From contig JACAED010000025.1 of assembly GCA_013389025.1 (NCBI GenBank), positions 1 to 37,120 on the forward strand: a stretch of 37,120 bases of DNA, given 5' to 3'. This document shows positions 15,689 to 24,301 of the stretch, piece by piece. The position numbers and the translations under genes are program-made. The stretch's first letter is position 1, and each line of letters begins with the position of its first letter. Origin of the DNA: Hydrogenophilaceae bacterium. GTDB taxonomy: Bacteria; Pseudomonadota; Gammaproteobacteria; Burkholderiales; Thiobacillaceae. A model generated the notes under the pieces. That model saw only the letters and a program-made list of their open reading frames with translations. It made no database searches and had not been told where the DNA came from.

Positions 15689-18600
15689 TCAGGCTGCCAG
15701 CTTGTCAATTGGCATGGGCATTCCTGTGAAATATCCTTGGGCATAATCTACGCCAATATTCTTCAATATGTCCAGCGTTTCCTGATTTTCAACCGACTCG
15801 GCGACTGTCTTGATGCCAAGAAAGCGGCTGGTTTCGTTCATTGATGATACCAGCGCAACATCGACCTCGCTTCGTGACATGTCCTTGACGAAAGAACCAT
15901 CGATCTTGAGAAAATCCACTTTGAGGTTCTTGAGATAGCTGAAAGACGAGAAGCCGATGCCGAAATCGTCCAGGGCGAACTTGCAGCCATAGCGCCTGAC
16001 TTGCCGGATGAACTGCTCGGCATGGGTGAAGCTGTCGATGGCGGCGCTTTCCGTGATTTCGAAAATCAGCTTGTGGCCGGGAACGTCTCCACGGCCAAGC
16101 TGGGCAGTGAGGAAATTGAGGAATCCCTTGCTGTTCACCGACTGGCCTGACAGATTTATCGAAAACCCGCCTATCTGCTCGACTTTTTCCGGGTTATCGC
16201 GCATCCACTGGAAAACCGTGCTGATGACCCATTGGTCTACCTCGCTCACCCTCCTGAGCCTCTCTACTGAAGCGACCATCTCACCGATATTGACCGGCTC
16301 CTCCGTATCGAGATTGGCACCGAGCAGGACTTCGTAATGAGATGGCTGTGCAGAGTCAATCGTCACGGGAACAATAGGCTGGCATCTCAGGAACAACCTT
16401 CCATCGTGCAGAACCTCACTCAGCTTGCTGGCCCAATAAACCAGTCCGAGATGTTGCTTCCTCTCGGCGTCTTCATCACGATAAATCACGATCTGGTTGC
16501 GGCCTTGATGCTTGGATTCCAGGCAGGCTTCATCCGCACGGTTATAGAGCTCCTCGGGATCTGATGAAATGTCGGAACAGGCAAGTCCCAGATTGCCATT
16601 CAGTGAATATTTTGTTCCCTGCCAGTTGAATCTGAACTGACTCACCTGAGCCATGATGTTCTCGGCCATTTCCTCAATCTGTTCACGATGCGGCACAGGC
16701 ATCATGAACGCGAAAGTCCTTTCGGAGCTGCGCGTAAGCAATTCCAGATCAGGGAGACTGTCTTTCAGGTAGTCCGCAAGCGCCTTGAGCAACTGCGGAT
16801 GAGCGTCCGGGCTGGTCCTTGCCTCGATCAGTCTCATGTCGTCGAAATCCATGACACCCATCACATGCTTGGATACGGCCTCGCCCACTTCGTTTCTGCC
16901 GACGTTCAGCAGGGCGCGCCGGCCGCGGCGCATGAATTCCCTTCGGTCTATCAAGCCAGTCGTCTCATCCGCAGAAGCCTGCTTCAGCAGGTTTCGGTGC
17001 ATGTGCTGGATCATGGAACTGAACGAGCGATCCATCAATGGCAAGTCCAGGTTGTCCGTGTGCCTCGCTTCACCCGACCTTACCATTTGAGCAAACTCAT
17101 CCTCCTTGAGCTCAAGCTTTTTTACGCCTTTGTAGTTGCAAAACACATAAAGCGCCGGATCATCGCCAACCCAGATCAGGTTCAGCGGAACGGCCACCTT
17201 GGGAAAACTGATCCAGTCACCCACCCTGAACGAATCAAGTGGATTGAGCATCTGCTTTTCATTGTCATCAACCAAAGCCTGTTCATCCTTGCCCTGCCAA
17301 ACCGAAGCAACCGTCTTGAAATCGATCTGCGCCGGTTTCAACAAAGCATCAGACAGCCGATCAACAAGACGGTCCTGGGCATCCTTGTCGGCACTGACCA
17401 GCCTCAGACGAGAATCGACAAACTGCAGAAGTTGCTGGATTTCCTGATAGGCAGGCTTGACGCCTTTTTCGGAATCCAGCCATAGTAGAAGGTTGTCGAT
17501 GACCTGCCAGGCTTCTTTCTCCTCCTTGCAGTCCGGGCCATGTCTGAGGATGACGCGAATCAGATAATTCCGCCATCCGGGCGCGAACAGATCCAGCACC
17601 ACAGCCGGAATGCGCTTTCCGGCAATCCGTTCGTCAAGCTTCTGCAGGACCATCCTGTTCGCCTGACCGGTTTTCTGCCAGCCTTCGAGCGCTGCCTGCA
17701 GCTTGGCAATCCGTATGGCACGCTTCTTCATCAGGGGAAGCAGGATTTTTTCCAGTTGCTGGCGGGCCTCTTCAAAAACATTCGGGTTCTTGTCGGCCTC
17801 ATTATGAATTCGCTCAACCCAGCGATTGATGTGTTTCAGAATCTGTTCATCATTGACCTTGCCATCATCGCTTGACACCATGGACAACCTGTCCACGGCG
17901 TTGACCGCCCGATGCGCCGGGTGGCTGGGATTGTTGAGGTAGGTAGGATCCAGGACCGCTATTCTCAGCAGTGAATCTTCCAGCTTCCTCACCTGCGATT
18001 TGACTTCGACAGGAACGATCCTTTCCGTATTCATTGCCTCTATCAGCGCGCCAAACACGTCGGCCGAGATTCGTGCCTCTTCCTGGCGTGCCGCCGGAAT
18101 CCGGCCGGATGTTACAAGCTCCTGGAATGCCTTGACTGAGGACTCTGAAAGTCCGGGATGGAATGACATCGCGCCGCCATAAACACCCTCTTCCCTTCTG
18201 ACTCGTGTTTGCCCCAGGGGATCGAAACTACCGGCTGATGCCGCGCTGCCCTCCCGGGCAGGATGACCTGCCTGGCTGGAGGCGCCAGATCTGTGTTGCA
18301 CGGCCTGATTGCGGCGAAACATGCTCATCAACGAACTGGCCATCCTGCCCAGCGACATCGGCATGCCCTGACCTGATGCTGAAGATGACATGCCAGGTTC
18401 GGTGCTGGCTGCGGCCTGGTTTTCAATATCCGCAAGCTCATCCAGGGATTGCGACAACTCGCTGTCCGCACTCCGATTGTTGCTCGAACGCTTGATGGCA
18501 CTGGCTTGTTTCTTGTCTGCTTCGGGCAATACATCCAGCAATGACTGGTAAAGCGGCTTCAACGATGCGGCAAATGCATCGCGCATCACCGCATAAACAA

Positions 18601-19498
18601 CCTGCCGGGTTGCCGAAGAAAGACTGATGTCGGCAAAAGACTGCTTGATGCCTTGTCCAATCACAGCCGGGCCAAAAGGATTGGTCTTGGGGGTGATTGG
18701 CACGCCATAAAGCTTTTCCAGCCGCGGGATGAGATTCATCAGCTGTTCGGCGTAAAGCTCCTCCAGGCGGCTGCTCTCGGCAGCAAGCGTAAGCCAGTCT
18801 TCAAAATCGTCCTTTTCGACAATGGAAAGTCCGCTGCTCCCGGTTTCTTCTTCCACGACCGAACTTCCCAGGGAATCCAGTGATCTGAAAACGCTGTTCA
18901 GGCAGCGGTATTGCGTGTCCTCAAGGGTATGCTGGATCAGTCTTGGCGCATCCAGAAACTCCTGGTGTTCGGCGATGCTTTTGGCTGACACGGCGGCGCC
19001 TTCAAGTTTGGTCCCTATCTGCTCGCCAAACAGCTTGAAGGCATTGTCGATGGCCTGTTTCAGATATGCCTTGCACGCATTCTTCAGTTCCGGGATGTCG
19101 ACACCGCCATACAGCTTGATGGAAGCCTTCTGGCTACGCAACGCGGCGGCCACCTTGTTGAGTGCTCGCGTCGCCTCGACAGGTGTTTCATCGAAAGCCA
19201 CTCCAACGCCCGTTGCAGTGCGCCTCACCAGTTTCGCCCGCATTTCGTGGACCTGGCTACCCAGTGCGGGGGGCATCGTGAAATTGATTGTGACATACTG
19301 ACCATCAAGGCCCTTGACCTTGTCGAAATCATTTTCAGGAATGGCAAATTTCAGGAACAGCCCACCCAGGCAAAAATCAGCAATGTCGCAAATGATCTCT
19401 CGTCCGGTATCCAACACCATTCTGGCCGGCTGTGAGACTGAAAACCGCATTTGTCTGCGCTGTTCAGCTCCGCTTTTCTGTGCGTCGGTCGACATCAT
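15689..19498 (-). CDS. Giant PilZ-DUF1631-degenerate GGDEF-EAL signalling protein
   Basis: A protein of about 1269 residues. Near the N terminus QRRQMRFSVSQPARM and DFCLGGLFLKF form a PilZ-like c-di-GMP module (RxxxR present; the usual DxSxxG has Cys for Ser). A long helical DUF1631 region follows, then a GGDEF domain whose signature reads SSERTF instead of GGDEF, so it should not make c-di-GMP. The C-terminal EAL domain keeps YEVLL (EVL for EAL), INLSGQSV, FEITES, LDDFGIGFSSFSYL, FLKIDGSFV and ESVENQ, so it may degrade or bind c-di-GMP. The track start (19618) lies inside trmL. ATG 19498 has AAAGAACGA upstream; ATG 19510 lacks a ribosome site. Confidence 0.88.
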   Translation of the reverse strand: MMSTDAQKSGAEQRRQMRFSVSQPARMVLDTGREIICDIADFCLGGLFLKFAIPENDFDKVKGLDGQYVTINFTMPPALGSQVHEMRAKLVRRTATGVGVAFDETPVEATRALNKVAAALRSQKASIKLYGGVDIPELKNACKAYLKQAIDNAFKLFGEQIGTKLEGAAVSAKSIAEHQEFLDAPRLIQHTLEDTQYRCLNSVFRSLDSLGSSVVEEETGSSGLSIVEKDDFEDWLTLAAESSRLEELYAEQLMNLIPRLEKLYGVPITPKTNPFGPAVIGQGIKQSFADISLSSATRQVVYAVMRDAFAASLKPLYQSLLDVLPEADKKQASAIKRSSNNRSADSELSQSLDELADIENQAAASTEPGMSSSASGQGMPMSLGRMASSLMSMFRRNQAVQHRSGASSQAGHPAREGSAASAGSFDPLGQTRVRREEGVYGGAMSFHPGLSESSVKAFQELVTSGRIPAARQEEARISADVFGALIEAMNTERIVPVEVKSQVRKLEDSLLRIAVLDPTYLNNPSHPAHRAVNAVDRLSMVSSDDGKVNDEQILKHINRWVERIHNEADKNPNVFEEARQQLEKILLPLMKKRAIRIAKLQAALEGWQKTGQANRMVLQKLDERIAGKRIPAVVLDLFAPGWRNYLIRVILRHGPDCKEEKEAWQVIDNLLLWLDSEKGVKPAYQEIQQLLQFVDSRLRLVSADKDAQDRLVDRLSDALLKPAQIDFKTVASVWQGKDEQALVDDNEKQMLNPLDSFRVGDWISFPKVAVPLNLIWVGDDPALYVFCNYKGVKKLELKEDEFAQMVRSGEARHTDNLDLPLMDRSFSSMIQHMHRNLLKQASADETTGLIDRREFMRRGRRALLNVGRNEVGEAVSKHVMGVMDFDDMRLIEARTSPDAHPQLLKALADYLKDSLPDLELLTRSSERTFAFMMPVPHREQIEEMAENIMAQVSQFRFNWQGTKYSLNGNLGLACSDISSDPEELYNRADEACLESKHQGRNQIVIYRDEDAERKQHLGLVYWASKLSEVLHDGRLFLRCQPIVPVTIDSAQPSHYEVLLGANLDTEEPVNIGEMVASVERLRRVSEVDQWVISTVFQWMRDNPEKVEQIGGFSINLSGQSVNSKGFLNFLTAQLGRGDVPGHKLIFEITESAAIDSFTHAEQFIRQVRRYGCKFALDDFGIGFSSFSYLKNLKVDFLKIDGSFVKDMSRSEVDVALVSSMNETSRFLGIKTVAESVENQETLDILKNIGVDYAQGYFTGMPMPIDKLAA

Positions 19499-19528
19499 TC
19501 GTTCTTTCATGGGGTTTTGACTGGGATA

Positions 19529-19547
19529 TACCCGTATATTACGGGTA
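19529..19547. promoter_or_regulatory. Perfect 8-bp inverted repeat upstream of the PilZ/EAL gene
   Basis: TACCCGTA-TAT-TACGGGTA is a perfect palindrome with a 3-nt centre. It lies about 31-49 nt before the preferred start of the giant signalling gene and just after the trmL stop. It could be an operator or a short leader hairpin. I do not recognise the binding protein. No U-tract follows, so a terminator for trmL is less likely. Confidence 0.45.
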
Positions 19548-19566
19548 CCTTGTCCATATATTAAGT

Positions 19567-20049
19567 TCAACAATCCTCGAACAGGACGGGCATTTGTAAA
19601 AATCGATTCTGTCGCCATCCCTCATATACCGCAACACTGACCGCGTTGGAAAGATTCAGACTGCGGCTGGCTGGCTGCATGGGCAACCTGAGCCTCCTAT
19701 CCGGTTCGATTTCGTCCAGAATCCCCTTGGGCAGTCCCCGTGTCTCGGGTCCGAAAAGCAGGACATCCCCAGGCTTGAAGCAGGCTTCACTGTAAGTCTT
19801 TGACGCCTTGGTCGAAAAGGCATACCAGCTTTTACCCGCGAGCGCCTGTCGTGCAGCCTCCCAACCTTCATGCAAAACCAGATCGGCCAGTTCGTGATAA
19901 TCAAGACCCGATCGGCGAACCGCCTTTTCGTCCAGGCTGAAGCCCAGCGGCTTGACCAGATGCAGGCAGCAGCCGGTATTGGCGGCAAGCCGGATCACGT
20001 TGCCTGTATTGCCCGGTATTTCCGGTTCAAATAAAACTATATGAAACAT
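19567..20049 (-). CDS. trmL: tRNA (cytidine/uridine-34 2'-O)-methyltransferase TrmL
   Basis: A SPOUT (trefoil-knot) methyltransferase that modifies the wobble base of tRNA-Leu. The start MFHIVLFEPEIPGNTGNVIRLAANTG is the family N terminus. Knot motifs are LLFGPETRGLP and LNLSNAVSVAVYE near the C terminus, with PMQPASRSLNLSNAV binding S-adenosylmethionine. The track adds 14 upstream residues, but ATG 20049 matches the family start exactly. It has 160 residues, normal for TrmL. It is divergent from gshA with only 41 nt between the two start codons. Confidence 0.95.
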   Translation of the reverse strand: MFHIVLFEPEIPGNTGNVIRLAANTGCCLHLVKPLGFSLDEKAVRRSGLDYHELADLVLHEGWEAARQALAGKSWYAFSTKASKTYSEACFKPGDVLLFGPETRGLPKGILDEIEPDRRLRLPMQPASRSLNLSNAVSVAVYEGWRQNRFLQMPVLFEDC

Positions 20050-20090
20050 GCTGGTATTATCAGGCAAGTCATTCCGAGTTGTTCCCGCCA

Positions 20091-21371
20091 ATGGTTCCTC
20101 ATCTCACTACCGCGCTCACCGGCCCGCTGCTCGAACTGGAAAAGCGCATCATCGATGCACAACCGGCAATCGAGTTCTGGTTCCGCCAGCAATGGCAGGA
20201 GCAGGCCGCGCCGTTCTATACCTCGGTCGACTTGCGCAACGCCGGTTTCAAACTGGCCCCGGTCGATACCAATCTTTTCCCCGGCGGATTCAACAACCTC
20301 AATCTCGATTTCTTGGCGCTGTGCGTACATGCGGCAATGGGCGCGGTGGAAAAAATCTGCTCCAACGCGCAAAGATTGCTGCTGATCCCGGAAAACCATA
20401 CGCGCAACACCTTTTACCTGCAAAACGTGGCCGTGCTGGCCAATATCCTGAGACAAACCGGCCTGATCGTACGCATCGGCACATTGATTCCCGAGATCAC
20501 TCAGCCCACCACGCTGGAATTGCCCGGCGGCGCCCGCATGACGCTGGAACCCATCATCCGCAACGGAAACCGGATCGGACTGAAAGACTTCGACCCTTGC
20601 GCCGTGTTGTTGAACAATGACCTGTCTGCGGGTATTCCAGATGTGCTCAAAGACATCGAGCAGATCATCATGCCGCCGCTGCACGCGGGCTGGGCCACCC
20701 GCCGCAAATCACGCCACTTTGCCGCATACCGGCATCTGGCCAGCGAGTTTTCCAGGCTGATCGGAATCGATCCCTGGTTCATCGACCCGCTGTTCGACCG
20801 TTGCGGGAAAATCGATTTTCAGGCCCGTCTCGGTGAGGAATGCCTGACTTCGAAAGTCTCCGACCTGCTGGATCGCATTCGCGAAAAATACCGTGAATAC
20901 AACATTCATCACGAACCCTTTGTCATCGTCAAGGCGGATGCCGGCACGTATGGCATGGGCATCATGACGGTGAAAAGGCCGGACGAGGTCAAGGACCTCA
21001 ACCGCAAGGCGCGCAACAAGATGTCCGTCATCAAGGAGGGGCAGGCCGTCACCGAGGTGCTTATCCAGGAAGGCGTCTACACGTTTGAAAGCATCAACGA
21101 TGCCGTGGCCGAACCTGTGGTGTACATGATTGATCATTTTGTCGTGGGCGGTTTTTATCGTGTGCATACCGGCCGCGGCACGGACGAAAATCTCAACTCG
21201 CCAGGCATGCATTTCGTGCCGCTGGCGTTTGATTCCGCCTGCCAGTTGCCCGATCAACGGCTCAACCCCGATGCCACCCCCAATCGCTTCTACGCCTATG
21301 GTGTCATCGCGCGGCTGGCCATGCTGGCCGCCAGCATTGAACTTGATAACGCACTGAATGAGGATTCCTGA
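20091..21371 (+). CDS. gshA: Glutamate--cysteine ligase, Acidithiobacillus ferrooxidans type
   Basis: It joins glutamate and cysteine, the first step of glutathione synthesis. The sequence matches the proteobacterial GshA family first seen in A. ferrooxidans (PF08886/TIGR02049 as I remember them), not the E. coli type. Characteristic stretches are FYTSVDLRNAGFKLAPVDTN, FPGGFNNLN, PENHTRNTFYLQNV, FVIVKADAGTYGMGIMTV, and YMIDHFVVGGFYRVHTGRG. The track starts at TTG 20079, but ATG 20091 is the better start (426 aa). Its stop lies 14 nt inside gshB, so the pair is translationally coupled. Confidence 0.95.
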   Translation: MVPHLTTALTGPLLELEKRIIDAQPAIEFWFRQQWQEQAAPFYTSVDLRNAGFKLAPVDTNLFPGGFNNLNLDFLALCVHAAMGAVEKICSNAQRLLLIPENHTRNTFYLQNVAVLANILRQTGLIVRIGTLIPEITQPTTLELPGGARMTLEPIIRNGNRIGLKDFDPCAVLLNNDLSAGIPDVLKDIEQIIMPPLHAGWATRRKSRHFAAYRHLASEFSRLIGIDPWFIDPLFDRCGKIDFQARLGEECLTSKVSDLLDRIREKYREYNIHHEPFVIVKADAGTYGMGIMTVKRPDEVKDLNRKARNKMSVIKEGQAVTEVLIQEGVYTFESINDAVAEPVVYMIDHFVVGGFYRVHTGRGTDENLNSPGMHFVPLAFDSACQLPDQRLNPDATPNRFYAYGVIARLAMLAASIELDNALNEDS

Positions 21372-22311
21372 ATTGGAAACGCTCTTCATCGTCGATCCGC
21401 TCGAAACACTCAAGGAGTACAAGGATTCGTCCATTGCCATGATGCGCGCTTTGCAGGCCCGCGGGCATGCTGTCTGGATCGGCCGGATGCACGACCTGCA
21501 CCTTTGGGAAGGCCGTGTCGTGGTACTGGCGGCCCGGATCAATATTCAAGCCGGCCCGGACTGGTTCACGGAAACCAGCAGCCGCACCCGCCTGCTTGCC
21601 GATTTTTCTGCCGTGCTGATGCGCAAGGACCCGCCGGTGGATCAGGATTATCTGGCCGCGACCCATTTGCTGAGCGTGGCGGAGGAACATGGCGCGCGAG
21701 TATTCAACCGGGCTTCTTCCTTGAGGGACTACAACGAAAAGCTGGCCATTTTCCGCTTTCCGCAGTTTGTCGCGCCAACGCTGGTCAGCTCGAGCCGTGA
21801 TCTGATCGACGGATTCCTTGAGGAACATGGCGACATCATCGTCAAGCCGCTGCATGCCATGGGAGGAGAAGGCGTTTTCCGCCTCAGGCCAGAAGACCCG
21901 AACCGTTCCGCCATTCTGGAAACGCTGACGCGACACGGCGAACATGCCATCATGGCCCAGCGCTTTCTGCCGGAAATATCAGCCGGGGACAAGCGCATTA
22001 TTCTGATCGATGGCGAGCCAGTACCCCACGCGCTGGCCCGTATTCCCGCACCGGGCGAGACCCGTGGCAATCTCGCAGCGGGCGGTACTGGTCACGTGCA
22101 AGCACTGACCGAACGCGACGAGGAAATTGCCCGCACCGTCGGACGCGTCGTGCGCGAAGCCGGCATCTTTCTGGCCGGACTGGATGTGATTGGCGAGTAC
22201 CTGACCGAAATCAACGTGACCAGCCCGACCGGATTCGTCGAAATCACCACGCAAAGCGGTTTCGATGTGGCCGATGCCTTTGTCAGTGCGCTGGAAGCCA
22301 CCCTGGGCTGA
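21358..22311 (+). CDS. gshB: Glutathione synthase
   Basis: An ATP-grasp ligase adding glycine to gamma-glutamylcysteine. The 317-residue protein shows the N-terminal domain (LFIVDPLETLKEYKDSSIAMMRALQARGH), MRKDPPVDQDYLAATHLL, the ATP-grasp core (DIIVKPLHAMGGEGVFRL), RIILIDGEPVPHALARIP, and the metal- and glutathione-binding end GLDVIGEYLTEINVTSPTGF. It begins at ATG 21358 inside the gshA end. A frame shift of start to TTG 21373 is possible but less likely. Full-length and intact. Confidence 0.97.
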   Translation: MRIPELETLFIVDPLETLKEYKDSSIAMMRALQARGHAVWIGRMHDLHLWEGRVVVLAARINIQAGPDWFTETSSRTRLLADFSAVLMRKDPPVDQDYLAATHLLSVAEEHGARVFNRASSLRDYNEKLAIFRFPQFVAPTLVSSSRDLIDGFLEEHGDIIVKPLHAMGGEGVFRLRPEDPNRSAILETLTRHGEHAIMAQRFLPEISAGDKRIILIDGEPVPHALARIPAPGETRGNLAAGGTGHVQALTERDEEIARTVGRVVREAGIFLAGLDVIGEYLTEINVTSPTGFVEITTQSGFDVADAFVSALEATLG

Positions 22312-22331
22312 CGCAACAACAGCGAAAAAAC

Positions 22332-23441
22332 TTGAACCACGAAGGACGCAAAGGACACAAGGTTTCGCAATGGTTTTCTTCGTGGCCTTTGTGGCTGCGC
22401 TTGTCATGCTTTTGCCTGTCGGGGCTGCTTCTTCATGCCTGCACAAAAAATGAGGCGATTTATCGCCAGGAAAGTTTCGTGTTCGGCACGCGGGTCGAAA
22501 TCAGTATCCACGGTGAAAACCGTTCCAGGTCGGAAATCGCTGCAAACAGCGTGCTGCAGCGATTCGACGCACTGCATCGCAAGCTGCATGCCTGGCAGCC
22601 TTCCGAACTTGAACGTCTCAATGCCGCTTTCGCAAACGGCTCCAAAGAAGCGGCAGTCGACCCCGAATTGCTTCGAATCCTTGAAGAAACAAAATCCTTA
22701 TCGTTGCAAAGCAGCGAGCTGTTCAACCCGGCAATCGGCAACCTCATCCGGCTTTGGGGATTCCATGGAGACGGAGCGCCGGGCACGGTTCCGGACAAGG
22801 CCGAAATTGATCGACTGGTTGCAGCCAGGCCATCGATGCAAGACATTCATATCGAGCATGCCCGGGTCTGGAGCGACAACCCGGCCGTGCGCATCGATCT
22901 GGGCGGTTATGCCAAGGGTTATGCGCTGGATCTGGCGGTTCTCATCCTCAGGCAGCATGGCATCCGCAACGCGTTGGTCAACATTGGCGGCAATGTCATC
23001 GCGCTGGGCAAACACGGCGACCGAGCATGGAAAGTCGGCATTCAGCATCCCAGAAGGGCGGGCGTCATTGCCACGCTGGATTTGCGGGATGGCGAAGCCA
23101 TCGGCACTTCCGGGGATTATCAGCGCTATTTCGAAGCGGACGGAAAGCGTTACTGCCATCTGATCGATCCACGCACGGGCTGGCCGGCACGCGGCATGCA
23201 ATCCGTCACCCTTCTGGTTTCGGGCCATGGCGCCGGTGTGAAATCCGATGTGCTGACCAAGCCACTTTTCTTGGGCGATACCAGCAAGCTTACTGGCCTG
23301 ATGAAACACTTGCGCCTGAATGAACTGCTCGTCATCGACGCCAATGGCAAGGTGCTGACCAGCGACGCAATGCTCAAACGGCTGCAATGGCGGGAAGCAG
23401 GGCAAAGCTATCACCTTTTGCAGCATCCGGCTGTAAGATAG
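22332..23441 (+). CDS. apbE: FAD:protein FMN transferase (ApbE family lipoprotein)
   Basis: It attaches FMN covalently to Thr/Ser of periplasmic flavoproteins such as Nqr/Rnf subunits. Core motifs are intact: SFVFGTRVEISIHG, LFNPAIGNLIRLWGFHG, RIDLGGYAKGYALDLAV, LVNIGGNVIALG, AIGTSGDYQRYFEADGKRYCHLIDPRTGWP, and SDVLTKPLFLGD near the C terminus. The N terminus has a membrane stretch ending LSGLLLHAC, a plausible though imperfect lipobox. There is no ATG start in frame: candidates are TTG 22332, which sits in the interspersed repeat, or TTG 22389 (MWLRLSCFCL), which would suit a lipoprotein signal better. Target flavoproteins are not in the window. Confidence 0.93.
   Translation: MNHEGRKGHKVSQWFSSWPLWLRLSCFCLSGLLLHACTKNEAIYRQESFVFGTRVEISIHGENRSRSEIAANSVLQRFDALHRKLHAWQPSELERLNAAFANGSKEAAVDPELLRILEETKSLSLQSSELFNPAIGNLIRLWGFHGDGAPGTVPDKAEIDRLVAARPSMQDIHIEHARVWSDNPAVRIDLGGYAKGYALDLAVLILRQHGIRNALVNIGGNVIALGKHGDRAWKVGIQHPRRAGVIATLDLRDGEAIGTSGDYQRYFEADGKRYCHLIDPRTGWPARGMQSVTLLVSGHGAGVKSDVLTKPLFLGDTSKLTGLMKHLRLNELLVIDANGKVLTSDAMLKRLQWREAGQSYHLLQHPAVR
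22335..22396. repeat. Imperfect dyad repeat of the 'CACGAAGGACACAAAGG' interspersed type
   Basis: AACCACGAAGGACGCAAAGG begins the left arm and CTTCGTGGCCTTTGTGG the right arm, an imperfect inverted pair about 20 nt apart. Short elements of this look occur between genes in many bacterial genomes, usually as many copies. I find only this one in the window. It covers the 5' end of the apbE frame, so the start of that gene lies inside the repeat. Confidence 0.55.
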
Positions 23442-23473
23442 CAATTCGACATTACCTTTGAATCATTGAAAAT

Positions 23474-23887
23474 ATGATAGGCGTATTAATCGTGACCCAT
23501 GGGCCTCTGGGTGAAAATCTCATTGATGCGGTCGCCCATGTTCTTGGTTCCAAACCGAAGTCGATCGAGGCTCTGGATGTTTCATCCAAGGCCGAACCCG
23601 GCGATGTCGAGTCAGCAATCATCAACAGGATGAAAGCTCTTGACAATGGTAAGGGCGTACTCGTCCTCACGGACATTTATGGCGCCACGCCCAGCAATTG
23701 CGTCTGCCGTTCTCTCGAACCGGGACATGCAGCAGGTGTAACAGGAGTCAACCTGCCCATGCTGCTGAAGATCATGACGTACCGAAAGCTGCCCCTTGGC
23801 CAGTTGGCGGCCATGGCCGCGGCAGGCGGACAAGAGGGCATTTCCATCATTTCCCAGGACATGTGCAATGCCACAACAGGACATTGA
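23474..23887 (+). CDS. PTS EIIA component, mannose type
   Basis: A 137-residue EIIA(Man) domain protein. It starts IGVLIVTHGPLGENLIDA, where H9 is the expected phosphorylation site, and continues with GVLVLTDIYGATPSN and GVNLPMLLKIMTYR, both typical. No EIIB, EIIC or EIID is encoded nearby, so the protein probably signals the phosphorylation state and does not move sugar. The last 20 nt overlap the start of ptsH. This IIA-HPr-EI order next to gshB is known from other betaproteobacteria. An earlier gene, apbE, lies 32 nt upstream. Confidence 0.93.
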   Translation: MIGVLIVTHGPLGENLIDAVAHVLGSKPKSIEALDVSSKAEPGDVESAIINRMKALDNGKGVLVLTDIYGATPSNCVCRSLEPGHAAGVTGVNLPMLLKIMTYRKLPLGQLAAMAAAGGQEGISIISQDMCNATTGH

Positions 23888-24137
23888 AGTCATCAACAAG
23901 CTGGGATTGCATGCACGCGCGTCAGCCAAACTCACTCAGCTCGCTTCCAGCTTCCAGAGCGAGGTATTCCTTTCACGCAACGGCCGTCGCGTCAATGCAA
24001 AAAGCATCATGGGCGTCATGATGCTCGCTGCGGCGAAGGGCGCGACCGTCACCCTGGAGACCAGCGGGCCTGATGAAGCCCAGGCCATATCAGCCATCTC
24101 TGCCCTGTTTGCCGACAAGTTTGGGGAAGGCGAGTAG
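23868..24137 (+). CDS. ptsH: Phosphocarrier protein HPr
   Basis: An 89-residue PTS phosphocarrier. NKLGLHARASAKLTQLA contains the catalytic His that takes phosphate from EI, and NAKSIMGVMMLAA contains the regulatory Ser that HPr kinase phosphorylates in species that have one. The track's frame begins earlier within the EIIA gene; ATG 23868 starts at the first beta strand (MPQQDIEVINKLG). It overlaps the EIIA gene by 20 nt in another frame. Confidence 0.96.
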   Translation: MPQQDIEVINKLGLHARASAKLTQLASSFQSEVFLSRNGRRVNAKSIMGVMMLAAAKGATVTLETSGPDEAQAISAISALFADKFGEGE

Positions 24138-24142
24138 TGCCA

Positions 24143-24301
24143 ATGGATATAGAGATGTCCTCAGAAATCGTCGCGCGCAGTATGGCAGCATGGTACCCAA
24201 GGCGCCCAGAATGCGGCGTGTACAAGGACATGCATGATCGTTCCGGATACGTTACTGATTCTGTTCACGTGCGCGCAGCTGATTCATGGAGGCATCGGTG
24301 A
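24143..24301 (+). CDS. Possible small gene (52 aa) bridging ptsH and ptsI
   Basis: Too short for the ORF track. An ATG 5 nt after the ptsH stop opens a frame that runs the whole gap and ends in TGA overlapping the preferred ptsI GTG (GTGA). The product (MDIEMSSEIVARSMAAWYPR...) has no motif I recognise, no membrane helix and a basic, aromatic composition. GGAAGGCGAG upstream could serve as ribosome site. Overlap geometry fits the habits of this genome, but an open frame of this length can arise by chance and codon bias is weak. Confidence 0.3.
   Translation: MDIEMSSEIVARSMAAWYPRRPECGVYKDMHDRSGYVTDSVHVRAADSWRHR

Noticed and set aside
16688-17485. 265-aa plus-strand ORF opposite the PilZ/EAL gene
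   Set aside because: Antisense shadow of a well-supported gene; no ribosome site or family resemblance.
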